Part shown: positions 25,035-33,888 of the stretch, piece after piece
Numbering within the stretch: the first letter of the stretch is position 1
Layout: every line of letters starts with the position of its first letter
Assembly: GCA_964519955.1 (NCBI GenBank)
Contig: CAZFLM010000002.1
Coordinates: 62,001 to 126,000 of the forward strand
From: CAZFLM01 sp964519955
Lineage (GTDB): Bacteria > Armatimonadota > Chthonomonadetes > Chthonomonadales > CAJBBX01
Length of the DNA stretch: 64,000 nt
Reading direction: 5' to 3'
Translations under genes and position numbers: made by a program
Notes under the pieces: generated by a model
Database searches by the model: none
Told to the model about the DNA's origin: nothing
Seen by the model: only the letters and a program-made list of their open reading frames with translations

Positions 25035-26087
25035 CTACTGCTGATCGTGCTCGTCCTCGCCTACCACCGCCCGCAGCAGGAAGTCCGGGTCGGACGCGCG
25101 CGCACTCTCGACCGGGCGCAGCAACTGATCGGTCGGGCCGCTGGCGGGGCGCAGGAGGCGCTGGCGCTGCATCTCGTCGTCGCGGCGCGACTGGACCGTC
25201 GCCAGCACCCGGCCGGCATCGTCGCGGATCCGCATCGTGCGCCCATGCCGGGTCAGCCGCTCCAGCTCGGGGATCGCCTGACTGGTTCCCACGCACTCGA
25301 GGGCGTGCAGCACCTTCACCACGAGCTGGCTGTCGTCCGATCGAAGCGTGCGGCAGAGCGCTGCCATCGACGAGGCGCCGAACATGCCGAAGTGGGCCGG
25401 CTCAACGCGCGGCAGGAGCTGAAGGAGCGCGTCGCGGGTCGCATCGGCCACCAGGCCGCTGCCCTTCACGTAGGCCTCGGCGAGCGGGCCGATGCACTCG
25501 ACGGCGCCCAGTCTGGCCGACGCGAGGGCGATGGAGGCGCGCACACGGTTTACCCGCTGCTGATCGTACGCGCTCGATATCGGCAGGACGATACCGGCGA
25601 GGAGGAATCCCGCCGCACCCATCGCGGCGATGAGGTCCTCGGCAGACGGGCCGAACCACTGAGACCCCATCAGGATCGTGACGGCCAGCGTGCAGACGCC
25701 GAGCCTCCCGAGGCCCCGCACGAACCACCCCTCGCCAGGCCCCTGACCGGAGTCCTGCAGGGCGTCCATCAGCGCGATGGCGGCATCATCCGCCCGGTCG
25801 GTGCCGGCAGTAGCCTGCGCGAGGCCCCACGCGGCGACCACCCGCTCCCGCCAGAATGCGGCGTTGGTGGAGCGGAGGGGCTGGAGGAACACGTCGAGCG
25901 CGGGGGGCGCCTGCCCGGCCAGCATCTGGCGGGCAGCCACGCGCACCGACGAGTGGTGAGGCAGCCGGCCGAGCGCGTCTACGACCGCGTCCGGCACCTC
26001 GCATACGGGCCTGCGCCCCGAGGGCGCGGGTTCGCCCGAGCCGGAGCGCTCGACGAAGAGAGCATCTCGCGCGCCGTCGTCTGTCAC
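25035..26087 (-). CDS. Membrane HEAT-like protein with C-terminal LLRPA-motif tail (locus 1, copy 1)
   Basis: The 350-residue protein follows the anti-sigma gene by 11 bases. The start is GTG at 26087, preceded by AAGGATGAGG. It has the shared N-terminal motif (LPHHSSVRVAARQML). Two hydrophobic segments lie near residues 130-185 (LGVCTLAVTILMGSQWF; AAMGAAGFLLAGIVLPIS). HEAT-like helices follow (LGAVECIGPLAEAYVKG; FGMFGASSMAALCRTLRSDD). The tail reads LLRPASGPTDQ, LLRPVESARASDPDF and LLRAVVGEDE. Its place directly after sigma and anti-sigma genes suggests it is made under the control of that pair. Confidence 0.75.
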   Translation of the reverse strand: MTDDGARDALFVERSGSGEPAPSGRRPVCEVPDAVVDALGRLPHHSSVRVAARQMLAGQAPPALDVFLQPLRSTNAAFWRERVVAAWGLAQATAGTDRADDAAIALMDALQDSGQGPGEGWFVRGLGRLGVCTLAVTILMGSQWFGPSAEDLIAAMGAAGFLLAGIVLPISSAYDQQRVNRVRASIALASARLGAVECIGPLAEAYVKGSGLVADATRDALLQLLPRVEPAHFGMFGASSMAALCRTLRSDDSQLVVKVLHALECVGTSQAIPELERLTRHGRTMRIRDDAGRVLATVQSRRDDEMQRQRLLRPASGPTDQLLRPVESARASDPDFLLRAVVGEDEHDQQ

Positions 26088-26098
26088 ACCCTCATCCT

Positions 26099-26527
26099 TC
26101 AAGCAGCCATAGGCAGGCCCTGGGCGCCCCAGGCAACGAGGCCGGGCGTCCAGGCGAGTAGAGCGAGGAACGAGCGCCGCTGGTGCCCGGTGATGGTTCG
26201 CGGCTCGGAGGGGCTCACTTGGAGCGCGGTCTCCACTTCCACCACGGGCGCTTGAAAGGAGTGTCCGGACTGCTCCTGAAGAGCAGCCATGACCGATTGC
26301 GATACGTCTCGATGGCCCTCGGCGAAAGGCAGCGTCTCGATCAGCTTGATCGTCCGCTGCATCTCGCGGTACTCGCGGGAGCACAGGTAGCACACGGCCA
26401 GGTGGGCCCGCAGCGCCTCCGCGGTTACCGCGTCGAGGTAGCCCTCGATGAGATCGGGCAGCCGATCCCGCACCCGTTGGCAGAGCGAGAACTGCTCCGG
26501 GTGCTCATATGTCGTTTCCTGTTCCAT
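26099..26527 (-). CDS. Zinc-finger anti-sigma factor
   Basis: The 142-residue protein starts inside the end of the sigma gene (22-base overlap). The N-terminal half has the ZAS/zf-HC2 pattern: RLPDLIEGYLDAV, then HLAVCYLCSREY near residue 42, giving the His-x3-Cys-x2-Cys zinc site. The middle is helical (QRTIKLIETLPFAEG, VSQSVMAALQEQ). The end carries a moderately hydrophobic segment (FLALLAWTPGLVAWGA) that could be a membrane anchor, but it is short. It should bind and silence the co-encoded ECF factor. Confidence 0.85.
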   Translation of the reverse strand: MEQETTYEHPEQFSLCQRVRDRLPDLIEGYLDAVTAEALRAHLAVCYLCSREYREMQRTIKLIETLPFAEGHRDVSQSVMAALQEQSGHSFQAPVVEVETALQVSPSEPRTITGHQRRSFLALLAWTPGLVAWGAQGLPMAA

Positions 26528-27098
26528 CCTCTTCCATATCCAGTAGCGGTCTGAGTCGTCCGCGGAGCATGTCACGCGCACGGAAAAGGTGAGTCTTGAC
26601 CGTGCCGCTGGGGATGTTGAGCTGGTCGCTGATCTCCTCGATGCTCATCCCCTGGAGGTGGCGCATCACGACGACGATCCGGTAGCGCTCCGGCAAGTTC
26701 ATCACCTCGCGCTGCACGATGTCGCCCACCGCCCCCCGCACGACCGTTTCCTCCGGCGAAGACTGCCGCTCCTCGGCGGCCGGTTCTCTGCCATCCTCCA
26801 GCTCTTCCTGCAGCGACACCGCCCCTTTGGCGCGGCGGGACCGCAGCAGGTCGATCGAGAGGTTCGAGCAGATCTTGTAGAGCCACGTCAGGAAGCTGGC
26901 GTCCTGTCGGAACGACGCAAGCGCCGAGAAGGCACGGAGGAAGGTGTCTTGCACGAGGTCGTAGGCGTCCTCGGCGTTGCCGACCATGCGGAAGGCCAGG
27001 TTGTAGACCTGCCGCTGGTACCGGCCGACCAGATGGTTGTACGCGAGCGTCTCCCCACGCAGCGTACGCTGGACCAGCACGGCGTCGGTTGGTTCCAT
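26505..27098 (-). CDS. ECF sigma factor (SigE/SigW-like)
   Basis: The 197-residue protein has region 2 (LVGRYQRQVYNLAFRM, AEDAYDLVQDTFLRAFSALASF, FLTWLYKICSNLSIDLLR) and region 4 (LPERYRIVVVMRHLQGM, SIEEISDQLNIPSGTVKTHLFRAR). A Pro/Glu-rich linker lies between them. The ATG at 27098 is chosen; an in-frame TTG at 27131 would add 11 residues. It heads an operon with its anti-sigma factor and three LLRPA-tail proteins. A TGAAAC-N17-CGTA element upstream suggests autoregulation. Confidence 0.9.
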   Translation of the reverse strand: MEPTDAVLVQRTLRGETLAYNHLVGRYQRQVYNLAFRMVGNAEDAYDLVQDTFLRAFSALASFRQDASFLTWLYKICSNLSIDLLRSRRAKGAVSLQEELEDGREPAAEERQSSPEETVVRGAVGDIVQREVMNLPERYRIVVVMRHLQGMSIEEISDQLNIPSGTVKTHLFRARDMLRGRLRPLLDMEEDGTGNDI

Positions 27099-27153
27099 GA
27101 CCGGCGTCGACGTCCTCTTCTCCCCCAACAATCCCGGACGCTTATGCCGACAC

Positions 27154-27180
27154 TACGGGGGTGAGTCGGCACACGTTTCA
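27154..27180 (-). promoter_or_regulatory. ECF-type promoter, TGAAAC-N17-CGTA
   Basis: On the minus strand TGAAAC (27180-27175) and CGTA (27157-27154) are 17 bases apart, close to the TGAAAC-N16/17-CGTA form recognised by SigW-type ECF factors. It would start a transcript near 27147, just ahead of the sigma gene. Confidence 0.55.
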
Positions 27181-27202
27181 GCAACCGGCGTACTCAAAAA
27201 TG

Positions 27203-28852
27203 CTAGATCTCGACCAGTCCGCTGCCCGACACGGCGCGGCACGCGAAGGTCTCCGGCTCGACGCCCTCGGGACCGTACGCCCGCTCGGCGAGCGCCGACT
27301 GGGCTTCCGAACAGGCGTCGCGATGGACCAGGACCATCATGCAGCCGCCCAGCCCCGCGCCCGCCAACTGGGCCCCGGCGACGCCCGGCACCGATAGCGC
27401 GACATCGGCCAGGCGGTCGATGAATGGGGTGCTGCAGGCATACGCACCGGGTACGCGGGCCAGGTCCGCCTCCGGCGAGCCCGCGCCGAGCTGTTCGGCC
27501 AACCACTCGAGCATCGCATCCGAGCAGTCGGCGCCATAGGGCTCGAAGTCGCGGTCGGTGGTCCACCGCGCCACGCGGTCGCCGTCGTGCGAGGCCGACA
27601 TCAACCGCCCGAAGGCCGCGGCATCGCCCCGGTGCAGCGCGTCGCCGCACGAGCGCGCACGGGCGCACTCCGACAGGCCGAACAGCACCACACCGCGCAC
27701 CGGGTAGTCGCCCACGCCGTCGCCATGCGTCGAGAGCACCCGGTCGCCCACTTCCGCCGGTATGGCCTCGCGCACCTGCTCGCGGCACATCCGCTCAGGG
27801 AGCCGGAGCAGCGAGCGGTACAGGCCGTCCTGGCTTAGGCCCAGCGCCTCGGCGTTCCAGTCGCGCAACTGCCGGCACCGCTCCGCCAGGTCCGGGTGCG
27901 CGCGTTTGAGCATCTCTCGTCCGATATGGTAGCACGCGACGCGCTGGTTGAACACGTCGCGCGCTCCCTCGGTCTTCTTGGCCTTCTGGCCGGAGTTGGC
28001 GATGAGCAGCAGGTGCTCCGGCGGGAAGGGCGCCGTGTCGAGCATCTTGAAGGGCAGAAAGCCGAGCCGGACGACGCGCCCGGTGCGCGCGAACTTCATC
28101 GCCGCATGGTCCGCAGCGCCCCCGCGAGTGCCGACGTACCACTCCCCCTCGCCGCACATCTCGACGAACTCGGCGGGCTCGACCGTGAGGCCGTTGAGCG
28201 CCATCGCCGCCTCAGCCGTGGCCACCACCAGCGCCGACGAGGAGCTGAGTCCCGCCGCCACGGGGATGTCGCCGGCCGCCGCGATGTTCATGCCGCGCAG
28301 GTGGCGGTCCGGGAAGCGCGCCTGGACGCGAGCCAGCGCCGCCCGAACGTAGAGCGACCAGTTGCCCGCCCACTGCCTGGCGACCGCGCGCGCCGCCTCG
28401 GTGTCGACGAACTCCGCCCAGGCCATGTCGCCGATCGGCTCGACCAACTCGTTCAGGCAGAAGTCGGCGTCGGGGAACTGCGCGGCGTCCGCGTTGTGCA
28501 TCAGGACGCGGCGGTCCGCGCGCCCCCCGACGACCAGCACGATGTCGCGGTCGATCGCGATCAGGTTGCAGGTCCCGCCCTGGTGGTCGATGTGCCGCCC
28601 CATCACGTTGACGCGGCCCGGCGCGCGCGCCACCAGGACCTCGTCGTCGCCGTGCCGCTCCAGGTAGGCGTGGAGGGCCGTGCGGAACAGGCGCAGGCGC
28701 GCGAGCGGGTGCGGCACGTCGGCGCCGTACGTGTGCTCCAGGAATCGGGCCCCGCTGCCCGAGGCGTCCGAGAAGGCATGGAGCCACTCGGTGACGCGCC
28801 TGCGGGCAGCGGGTACTGCTGGCGGAGAGTCTCGGTGCAAGGTCCGCGCCAC
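27203..28852 (-). CDS. GHMP-family sugar kinase (galactokinase/galacturonokinase-like)
   Basis: The 549-residue protein has all three GHMP motifs: ARAPGRVNVMGRHIDHQGG (77-93), PVAAGLSSSSALVVA near 197-211, and LAGAGLGGCMMVLV near the C-terminus. It is about 150 residues longer than galactokinase. Motif 1 reads GRHIDHQGG instead of GEHTDYNDG, closer to galacturonokinase or arabinokinase forms, so galactose is not assured. It starts with GTG immediately after the mannosidase stop codon, with no intergenic base. It probably phosphorylates a sugar released by that enzyme or a partner. Confidence 0.8.
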   Translation of the reverse strand: MARTLHRDSPPAVPAARRRVTEWLHAFSDASGSGARFLEHTYGADVPHPLARLRLFRTALHAYLERHGDDEVLVARAPGRVNVMGRHIDHQGGTCNLIAIDRDIVLVVGGRADRRVLMHNADAAQFPDADFCLNELVEPIGDMAWAEFVDTEAARAVARQWAGNWSLYVRAALARVQARFPDRHLRGMNIAAAGDIPVAAGLSSSSALVVATAEAAMALNGLTVEPAEFVEMCGEGEWYVGTRGGAADHAAMKFARTGRVVRLGFLPFKMLDTAPFPPEHLLLIANSGQKAKKTEGARDVFNQRVACYHIGREMLKRAHPDLAERCRQLRDWNAEALGLSQDGLYRSLLRLPERMCREQVREAIPAEVGDRVLSTHGDGVGDYPVRGVVLFGLSECARARSCGDALHRGDAAAFGRLMSASHDGDRVARWTTDRDFEPYGADCSDAMLEWLAEQLGAGSPEADLARVPGAYACSTPFIDRLADVALSVPGVAGAQLAGAGLGGCMMVLVHRDACSEAQSALAERAYGPEGVEPETFACRAVSGSGLVEI

Positions 28853-31800
28853 CTAAGCCGTCTCGACCAGCACGGTGCGCACCTGCCAGGGCGTGAACGC
28901 AAGGGTCACGCTGCCGCCGTCGTTGGCCAGCTCCGCCTTGCGGTCCTCGACGAGGCTGGTCTCCCAGACCTTCGCGCCGGCCGGCAGCCCGCCGAGCGTG
29001 ACGACGCCCGCCTTGCCGACCGCCTCGTAGAGCCGGACCACCTTGCCCGAGCCATCGGCCGCGAGCTTCAGCGACGCGATCTGCACGCCAGCGGCGCCGG
29101 TGAGCCGCGGCCGGAACACCGCGACGTCGGGTGCCGTCGCGCCGTCGGCCACGGTCGCGAGCAGTGGCTGGTTGAACCCGGCCGCCTCGGCGACGACGCC
29201 CGCGTCCTGCCACGGCCCAACGTGCGGGAAGAGCGAGAAGCGCACCCGGTGCTGCCCCTTGTCCGAGATGGCGTCCGGGTCGTAGGCGCTGCGGATGAGC
29301 GTGATGCGCGCGCGGCAGCCGAGCGTGTCGTGGCCGTACTTGCAGTCGTTCAGCACCGCGATCCCGTACTCCGGCCCGCCCACATCGGACCACCGCAGCG
29401 CGGGCGACTCCAGGCCATCCGCCGGGCGCTGGACCGCCCCGAACGGCGTCTCGAACCAGGCCTGGCACTCGGGCAGGTGCGCCGTGAACGCCACCTTGAG
29501 CCCTGGCACGCCCGTCTCGCCGGTCCCCACCTCCTGCCAATCGATGTCCGCTTCGAAGTCGACGCGGGCCAGGTCGCGGTAGAAGACGATCTTCTCGACG
29601 ACGGTCGATGCCCGCACCTTGTGCTCCACCTGCAGCACGACGCGCGCCGGCCCCTGCTCCACGATGGTCGTGGTCGCGCCGGAGAGCAGGCTGTGCTCGG
29701 TATGCACCTCGTTGAGCTGCCACGCGGTCATGCCGTGCGGCGCCTCGTCGGTCACCTGGAACACGTTGAGCGCCAGGTCTGGCCTGGCGCTGTCCACGTA
29801 GTCGCTGGCCCGCCGCATGCCGAAGCCCACCAACTCGCGGCCCACGCGCTTGTCGAACAGCGACACGATGACGCCGCAGTCCTTGCGCACAGCCGCGCGG
29901 AAGGCCGGCGTCTCCACCTTGATGTAGAGCCCGGCGTCCGTCGCGGTGAGATCGGTGACGGGCGACGGCTCGTCGGTCACGACCTGGTAGGCGACCGTGC
30001 CGAACGCCGGCACGCAGGCCACGAAGCCGACCCCGTCACAGGTCCCCTGCCCAACCGCCCGGCTGCCGTCGCTGCCGATCAGGAGCATCCTGCCCGTGCC
30101 GGTCACGCCAGGCGCCACCACCCAGTCCTCGCGCTCGACACCCAGCGGGTTCGCGACCACGACCTGCCCCTCGGGCACGCCGGCCGTCAGCACCTGCAGC
30201 GCCGCCTTGGTCGCCGCTTCGGCGGTAACCTTCACCTCCTCGAAGTCCTCGCGGTGCTTGTCGTAGACCTCATGGATGGCGGAGCCGTCGAAGATGTCGT
30301 GGAACTGGTTGAAGCACACCGTGCGCCAGGCGGGCGTCAGCTCGGCGGCCTTATCCAGGCCGGCGATGGCGGCGAGCGTGTCGGCCGTGGTCAGCAGGTT
30401 CTCACCGTGGCGGTTGTAGAGCTTCGTGTCGGCGTGGGTCGTGTAGCAGCCCTCGAAGATCGTGCTCGGCTCGCCGCGCCACACGGGCAGGGCGGCGTTG
30501 GCGCGGAGGACCTCCTCGCCGTAGGCCGTCACCGTGCTGCAGAAGGCGGTTGGCAGGCCGACGGTCTGCTGGAAGCGGCGCAGCGCCTGCAGGTTCTGCC
30601 GCGACGGGCCGCCGCCGTGATCGCCGATGCCGTGGAAGTGCAGCCCGACCGGCAGGCCGTACTGGTGCGCCTTGATGGCCGCATAGGCGAGGTCGCGCGC
30701 GTGGATCTCGCCGTTGTAGCTCGGCGTCGAGATGCCCAGGATGCGCGTGCCGTCCTGCCCCTCCCACCAGTACGCGGGCCACTGGTTCTCCTTGCCGGCG
30801 TTCGCGCGATGGTGATAGTAGAACCGCGCGCCCGCCGACACCGCGATCTGCGGCAGGTTGCCGGCGTGGCCGAAGGTGTCGGGATCGTGGAAGACGTTGG
30901 TCGTGCCGCCCAGGACCTCGCGCGTGTAGCGCACGCCCAGCAGAACCTGCCGCGCCAGCGCCTCGCCCGACGCCATGTTCACGTCGCCCTCGACCCAGGC
31001 GGTGCTCATCGGCTCCCAGCGGCTCTCCTGGATTCGGGCGAGCACGCGCGCGAACAGCTCCGGCTCCTGCTGGCGAACCACCTCGTACGTCGCGGCCTGG
31101 CTGTGGCTGAACGTCAGCTCGGGGAACTCGTCCATCAGCGCGATGACGCTGCGGATGTCGCGCAGGATCACGTTCTGCGTGTCCGGCCAGGTCCACAGCC
31201 AGTTCATGTCGATGTGGCTGTGGCCAACGACGTGCACGCGCACCTTCGCCGGCTCGGAGGCAAGGCCCGCGATCTGCGTGGCCATCTGGTCGAGGGCCGC
31301 CTTCAGGGCCGCACCGTCCGTCGGCAGCTCGGCAGGCACCAGCGCGGCCGCATCCTCGACGGCCTGCTTCTGCGGGGTCGTCGCGGCGAACTCGTCCGCC
31401 AGGGCCAGGCGCGCCCACGCGATGTCCAGCATCTCGAACCGTGCGCGAAGCCCAGGGGTCGTCAGCTTGAGCTGGAACCAGGGCGTCGTCTGGTTGTTCG
31501 GGATGCGGATGCGCACCTCGAGCTTCCCGTTCGCGCCGGCCTTCAGCGCCGGGATGAGCGTGAACAGGGCGGGCCCGGACGCGACCGGCACCCCCTCCTC
31601 ACCGAACGCGAGGGCGCCATCGTGCAGGATCTCGCACGGGTACAGGCTGAAGAGCGTGGCCTCCAGCGGGTCTCCGGCAAGCGGCACGCCCTGCGCATCG
31701 TCCGGCAGGTCGAGCGAGCACGTGAGCGTTACGTTGCGGCCCGGCTCGAAGCCGAGCCCCTCGAACCCACCCCCGCCGTTCAGCTTGACGGTGGCGTCAC

Positions 31801-31900
31801 TGCCCGCGACGGCCCACTCGGTCGCGGGGAACCCGGAGAGCGCCTGGTCGGCTGCGGCGCGCAGGCGGTCGAGTGCGGCGGCTACGGTTGGCGATGGCAT
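28853..31900 (-). CDS. GH38 alpha-mannosidase
   Basis: The 1015-residue protein carries the GH38 zinc-site motif GHSHIDMNWLW near residue 226. The nucleophile region is WVEGDVNMASGE near residue 295 (the Asp is the expected nucleophile), and the FHDPDTFGHAGNLPQI and FHGIGDHGGGP segments follow. A long C-terminal beta region starts after residue 550. There is no signal peptide, so it acts in the cytoplasm on imported mannosides. It lies between an Uma2 gene (ATG one base before) and the GHMP kinase, all in one direction and apparently one transcript. Confidence 0.92.
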   Translation of the reverse strand: MPSPTVAAALDRLRAAADQALSGFPATEWAVAGSDATVKLNGGGGFEGLGFEPGRNVTLTCSLDLPDDAQGVPLAGDPLEATLFSLYPCEILHDGALAFGEEGVPVASGPALFTLIPALKAGANGKLEVRIRIPNNQTTPWFQLKLTTPGLRARFEMLDIAWARLALADEFAATTPQKQAVEDAAALVPAELPTDGAALKAALDQMATQIAGLASEPAKVRVHVVGHSHIDMNWLWTWPDTQNVILRDIRSVIALMDEFPELTFSHSQAATYEVVRQQEPELFARVLARIQESRWEPMSTAWVEGDVNMASGEALARQVLLGVRYTREVLGGTTNVFHDPDTFGHAGNLPQIAVSAGARFYYHHRANAGKENQWPAYWWEGQDGTRILGISTPSYNGEIHARDLAYAAIKAHQYGLPVGLHFHGIGDHGGGPSRQNLQALRRFQQTVGLPTAFCSTVTAYGEEVLRANAALPVWRGEPSTIFEGCYTTHADTKLYNRHGENLLTTADTLAAIAGLDKAAELTPAWRTVCFNQFHDIFDGSAIHEVYDKHREDFEEVKVTAEAATKAALQVLTAGVPEGQVVVANPLGVEREDWVVAPGVTGTGRMLLIGSDGSRAVGQGTCDGVGFVACVPAFGTVAYQVVTDEPSPVTDLTATDAGLYIKVETPAFRAAVRKDCGVIVSLFDKRVGRELVGFGMRRASDYVDSARPDLALNVFQVTDEAPHGMTAWQLNEVHTEHSLLSGATTTIVEQGPARVVLQVEHKVRASTVVEKIVFYRDLARVDFEADIDWQEVGTGETGVPGLKVAFTAHLPECQAWFETPFGAVQRPADGLESPALRWSDVGGPEYGIAVLNDCKYGHDTLGCRARITLIRSAYDPDAISDKGQHRVRFSLFPHVGPWQDAGVVAEAAGFNQPLLATVADGATAPDVAVFRPRLTGAAGVQIASLKLAADGSGKVVRLYEAVGKAGVVTLGGLPAGAKVWETSLVEDRKAELANDGGSVTLAFTPWQVRTVLVETA

Positions 31901-32536
31901 CTATGTCTCCTGAGGGAATCGGGCCTCGGTGGACCCGGAGTCTGCTGATGGTGCAACGTCAGGCTTACTGAACTCGACCTTGTCGTACACCTCGTCTATG
32001 CTGAGCGTGCAGTCGATGGGCTCGATGCGCACGGCCTCGCCAGGCGCCCGGGCTTCGGCCAGCACCCAACGACCGTTCGCGTCGCGCGTGTATACCTCGA
32101 TCCGCGCACGGTCCTGAGCCACGAGCACATACGCCTGGAGGCTAGAGGAACGACGGTACATGGCGAACTTCTCGCCTCGATCGTACGCCTCTGTGGATGG
32201 CGATAGCACCTCGACGATCACGAGCGGGTTCGCCACAGTGTCGTCCGATCCCTCGACGAACACCGGCTCGCCGCAGATGACCGTCACGTCCGGGTAGGCG
32301 TAGAATGCCGCCTCACCCACGGAGACACGGGTGTCCGACGAGTATGCGCTACACGGCCTGCTCTTCAGTGCGGCGCGCAACTCCCCCCCCACGTTCATGG
32401 CGATCAGGTTGTGCCGAGGCGACGCGCCCGCCATCGCGTACGCCACGCCATCCACGTACTCGCTCCTGGTCTCGGCCTCTCGCTCGCCGGCCACATACTC
32501 CTCCGGCGTCAGGTACGGCCTCGCGGGCATGACCAT
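31901..32536 (-). CDS. Uma2-family (DUF820) nuclease-like protein, copy 1
   Basis: The 211-residue protein has the Uma2 pattern: LTPEEYVAGERE, SEYVDGVAYAMAGASPRHN, then the PD-(D/E)xK core with YPDVTVIC, VIVEVLSPSTEAYDRGEKF and AYVLVAQD. Uma2 proteins are predicted restriction-type endonucleases that occur in many copies in cyanobacteria and related genomes; their role is unproven. It is one of three tandem paralogues and shares long exact DNA repeats with the next copy. AGGAGA precedes the ATG. Its stop codon abuts the mannosidase start. Confidence 0.9.
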   Translation of the reverse strand: MVMPARPYLTPEEYVAGEREAETRSEYVDGVAYAMAGASPRHNLIAMNVGGELRAALKSRPCSAYSSDTRVSVGEAAFYAYPDVTVICGEPVFVEGSDDTVANPLVIVEVLSPSTEAYDRGEKFAMYRRSSSLQAYVLVAQDRARIEVYTRDANGRWVLAEARAPGEAVRIEPIDCTLSIDEVYDKVEFSKPDVAPSADSGSTEARFPQET

Positions 32537-33223
32537 GGCTGTCTCCTACTCACGCCGTTCCGGCACGACCGAGCGCAGCGGCGTCTGCTCGGGCAGCTCC
32601 ACCTTGTCGTACACCTCGTCTATGCTGAGCGTGCAGTCGATGGGTCGGATCGTAACGCACTGGCCGGGCTCCGTCGCCTCCTCCGGCAGCCAGGCATCGG
32701 CAGCGGCGCGCGTCCACACTTCGATGTAGCGGGCGTCCTGCGCTATCAGGACGTACGCCGCCAGGCTATCGAGGTCCCGATACCGGGCAAACTTGCGTCC
32801 GCGGTCATACGCCTCAGTCGAGGGCAACAGCACCTCGACAACCACGATCGGGTTCGTAACCGTGTCACGGTGCGAGTCAGCGTACTTGGCCCCGCCGCAT
32901 ATCACCGCGATGTCGGGATAGACGTACGCTCCCTCACCCTCGATAAGCACGCGCAAGTCGGTGGGGTGCACCGTGCAGGGCTTGCCGCGCAGATGCACCA
33001 CGAATGCCGCGACCACGTTGGCGACGATCTGGGTATGCATCGGCGACGCGCCCGCCATCGCGTACGCCACGCCATCCACGTACTCGCTCCTGGTCTCGGC
33101 CTCTCGCTCGCCGGCCACATACTCCTCCGGCGTCAGGTACGGCCTCGCGGGCATGACCATGGCTGTCTCCTACTCACGCCGTTCCGGCACGACCGAGCGC
33201 AGCGGCGTCTGCTCGGGCAGCTC
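32418..33223. repeat. Two exact 182-bp direct repeats spanning Uma2 gene junctions
   Basis: 32418-32599 and 33042-33223 are identical, 624 bases apart. Each copy covers the end of one Uma2 gene, the nine-base spacer and the beginning of the next gene. A further stretch of about 43 bases (31977-32020 and 32602-32645) is shared by the C-terminal parts of copies 1 and 2. Confidence 0.9.
32546..33160 (-). CDS. Uma2-family nuclease-like protein, copy 2
   Basis: The 204-residue protein has an N-terminus identical to copy 1 for about 40 residues (through AYAMAGASP), then diverges: VVAAFVVHLRGKPC, YVYPDIAVICGG, IVVVEVLLPSTEAYDRG, AYVLIAQD. Its C-terminal residues (LPEQTPLRSVVPERRE) are identical to copy 3. 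The catalytic core is intact by sight. The mosaic of identical ends and divergent core fits repeated recombination between tandem copies. Confidence 0.9.
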   Translation of the reverse strand: MVMPARPYLTPEEYVAGEREAETRSEYVDGVAYAMAGASPMHTQIVANVVAAFVVHLRGKPCTVHPTDLRVLIEGEGAYVYPDIAVICGGAKYADSHRDTVTNPIVVVEVLLPSTEAYDRGRKFARYRDLDSLAAYVLIAQDARYIEVWTRAAADAWLPEEATEPGQCVTIRPIDCTLSIDEVYDKVELPEQTPLRSVVPERRE

Positions 33224-33784
33224 GACCTGCGCATACACCTCTTCCAGCCTGAGCACGCAGTCGATGGGCGGTATCCAGATGGCGGCGTCGGGCTCGCGCG
33301 CCGAGGTAAGAAGCCACGCACCTGCCTCGCCGCGCGTATGAACCTCTACATACCGCCGATCTTGCTCCACGATCACGTAGGCCCTCAGAGACTCGCGACT
33401 GCGGTACATCTCCGCCTTGTAGCCCCGATCATACTCCCTCGATGAGGGAGAGACAACCTCCACGACCACGAGAGGGTTCACCAGCGTATCGTGCCGGTCG
33501 CTGGCAAACTGGGGCTTGCCGCAAACCACCGTGACATCCGGATACGTATAGAGCCCGCTCTCCTCAACGAGTACGCGCATGTCGGACGTGTACGTGCGGC
33601 ATCCCCGCGGCGCCAGTTGGTTGCCGAGGAGGCGCACGAGATTGGAGCAGATCAGGTTGTGCTCCTCGGAGCCGTCGGCCATCGCGAAGATGTGCCCGCC
33701 GTAGTACTCGCTCTTCGTCTCCGCGGCACGCTCCCGCGCCAGGTACTCCTCTGGCGTGACGTACTCCCTCGCTGGGGTGACCAT
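33170..33784 (-). CDS. Uma2-family nuclease-like protein, copy 3 (first of the operon)
   Basis: The 204-residue protein has TPEEYLARERAAETKSEYYGG, TYPDVTVVCGKPQF, VVVEVVSPSSREYDRG and AYVIVEQD. It is the most divergent copy at the N-terminus and shares only the C-terminal 16 residues with copy 2. GGGGGAGGAC precedes the ATG. It is divergent from the Gfo/Idh gene and appears to open a five-gene minus-strand operon ending with the GHMP kinase. Confidence 0.9.
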   Translation of the reverse strand: MVTPAREYVTPEEYLARERAAETKSEYYGGHIFAMADGSEEHNLICSNLVRLLGNQLAPRGCRTYTSDMRVLVEESGLYTYPDVTVVCGKPQFASDRHDTLVNPLVVVEVVSPSSREYDRGYKAEMYRSRESLRAYVIVEQDRRYVEVHTRGEAGAWLLTSAREPDAAIWIPPIDCVLRLEEVYAQVELPEQTPLRSVVPERRE

Positions 33785-33888
33785 GGCGTCCTCCCCCGGA
33801 CCTTGCCGGCGCTCCTAGTTTCGATACGCGCGCCCCCGCGCCCTGCACATGCACGCGTCGTTGCCCTCTTCCCACGCCCAACCGCTTA

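Noticed and set aside
27896..31948. A plus-strand open frame of about 1350 codons opposite the mannosidase and kinase genes
   Set aside because: It mirrors the codon structure of two well-supported genes, its translation is rich in Arg, His and Val without any domain, and it has no credible start signal. High GC removes stop codons from the antisense frame.
31901..33784. The three Uma2 genes as transposase genes of an insertion sequence
   Set aside because: No terminal inverted repeats or target duplications are visible, and the proteins have the Uma2 PD-(D/E)xK pattern rather than a DDE transposase core.
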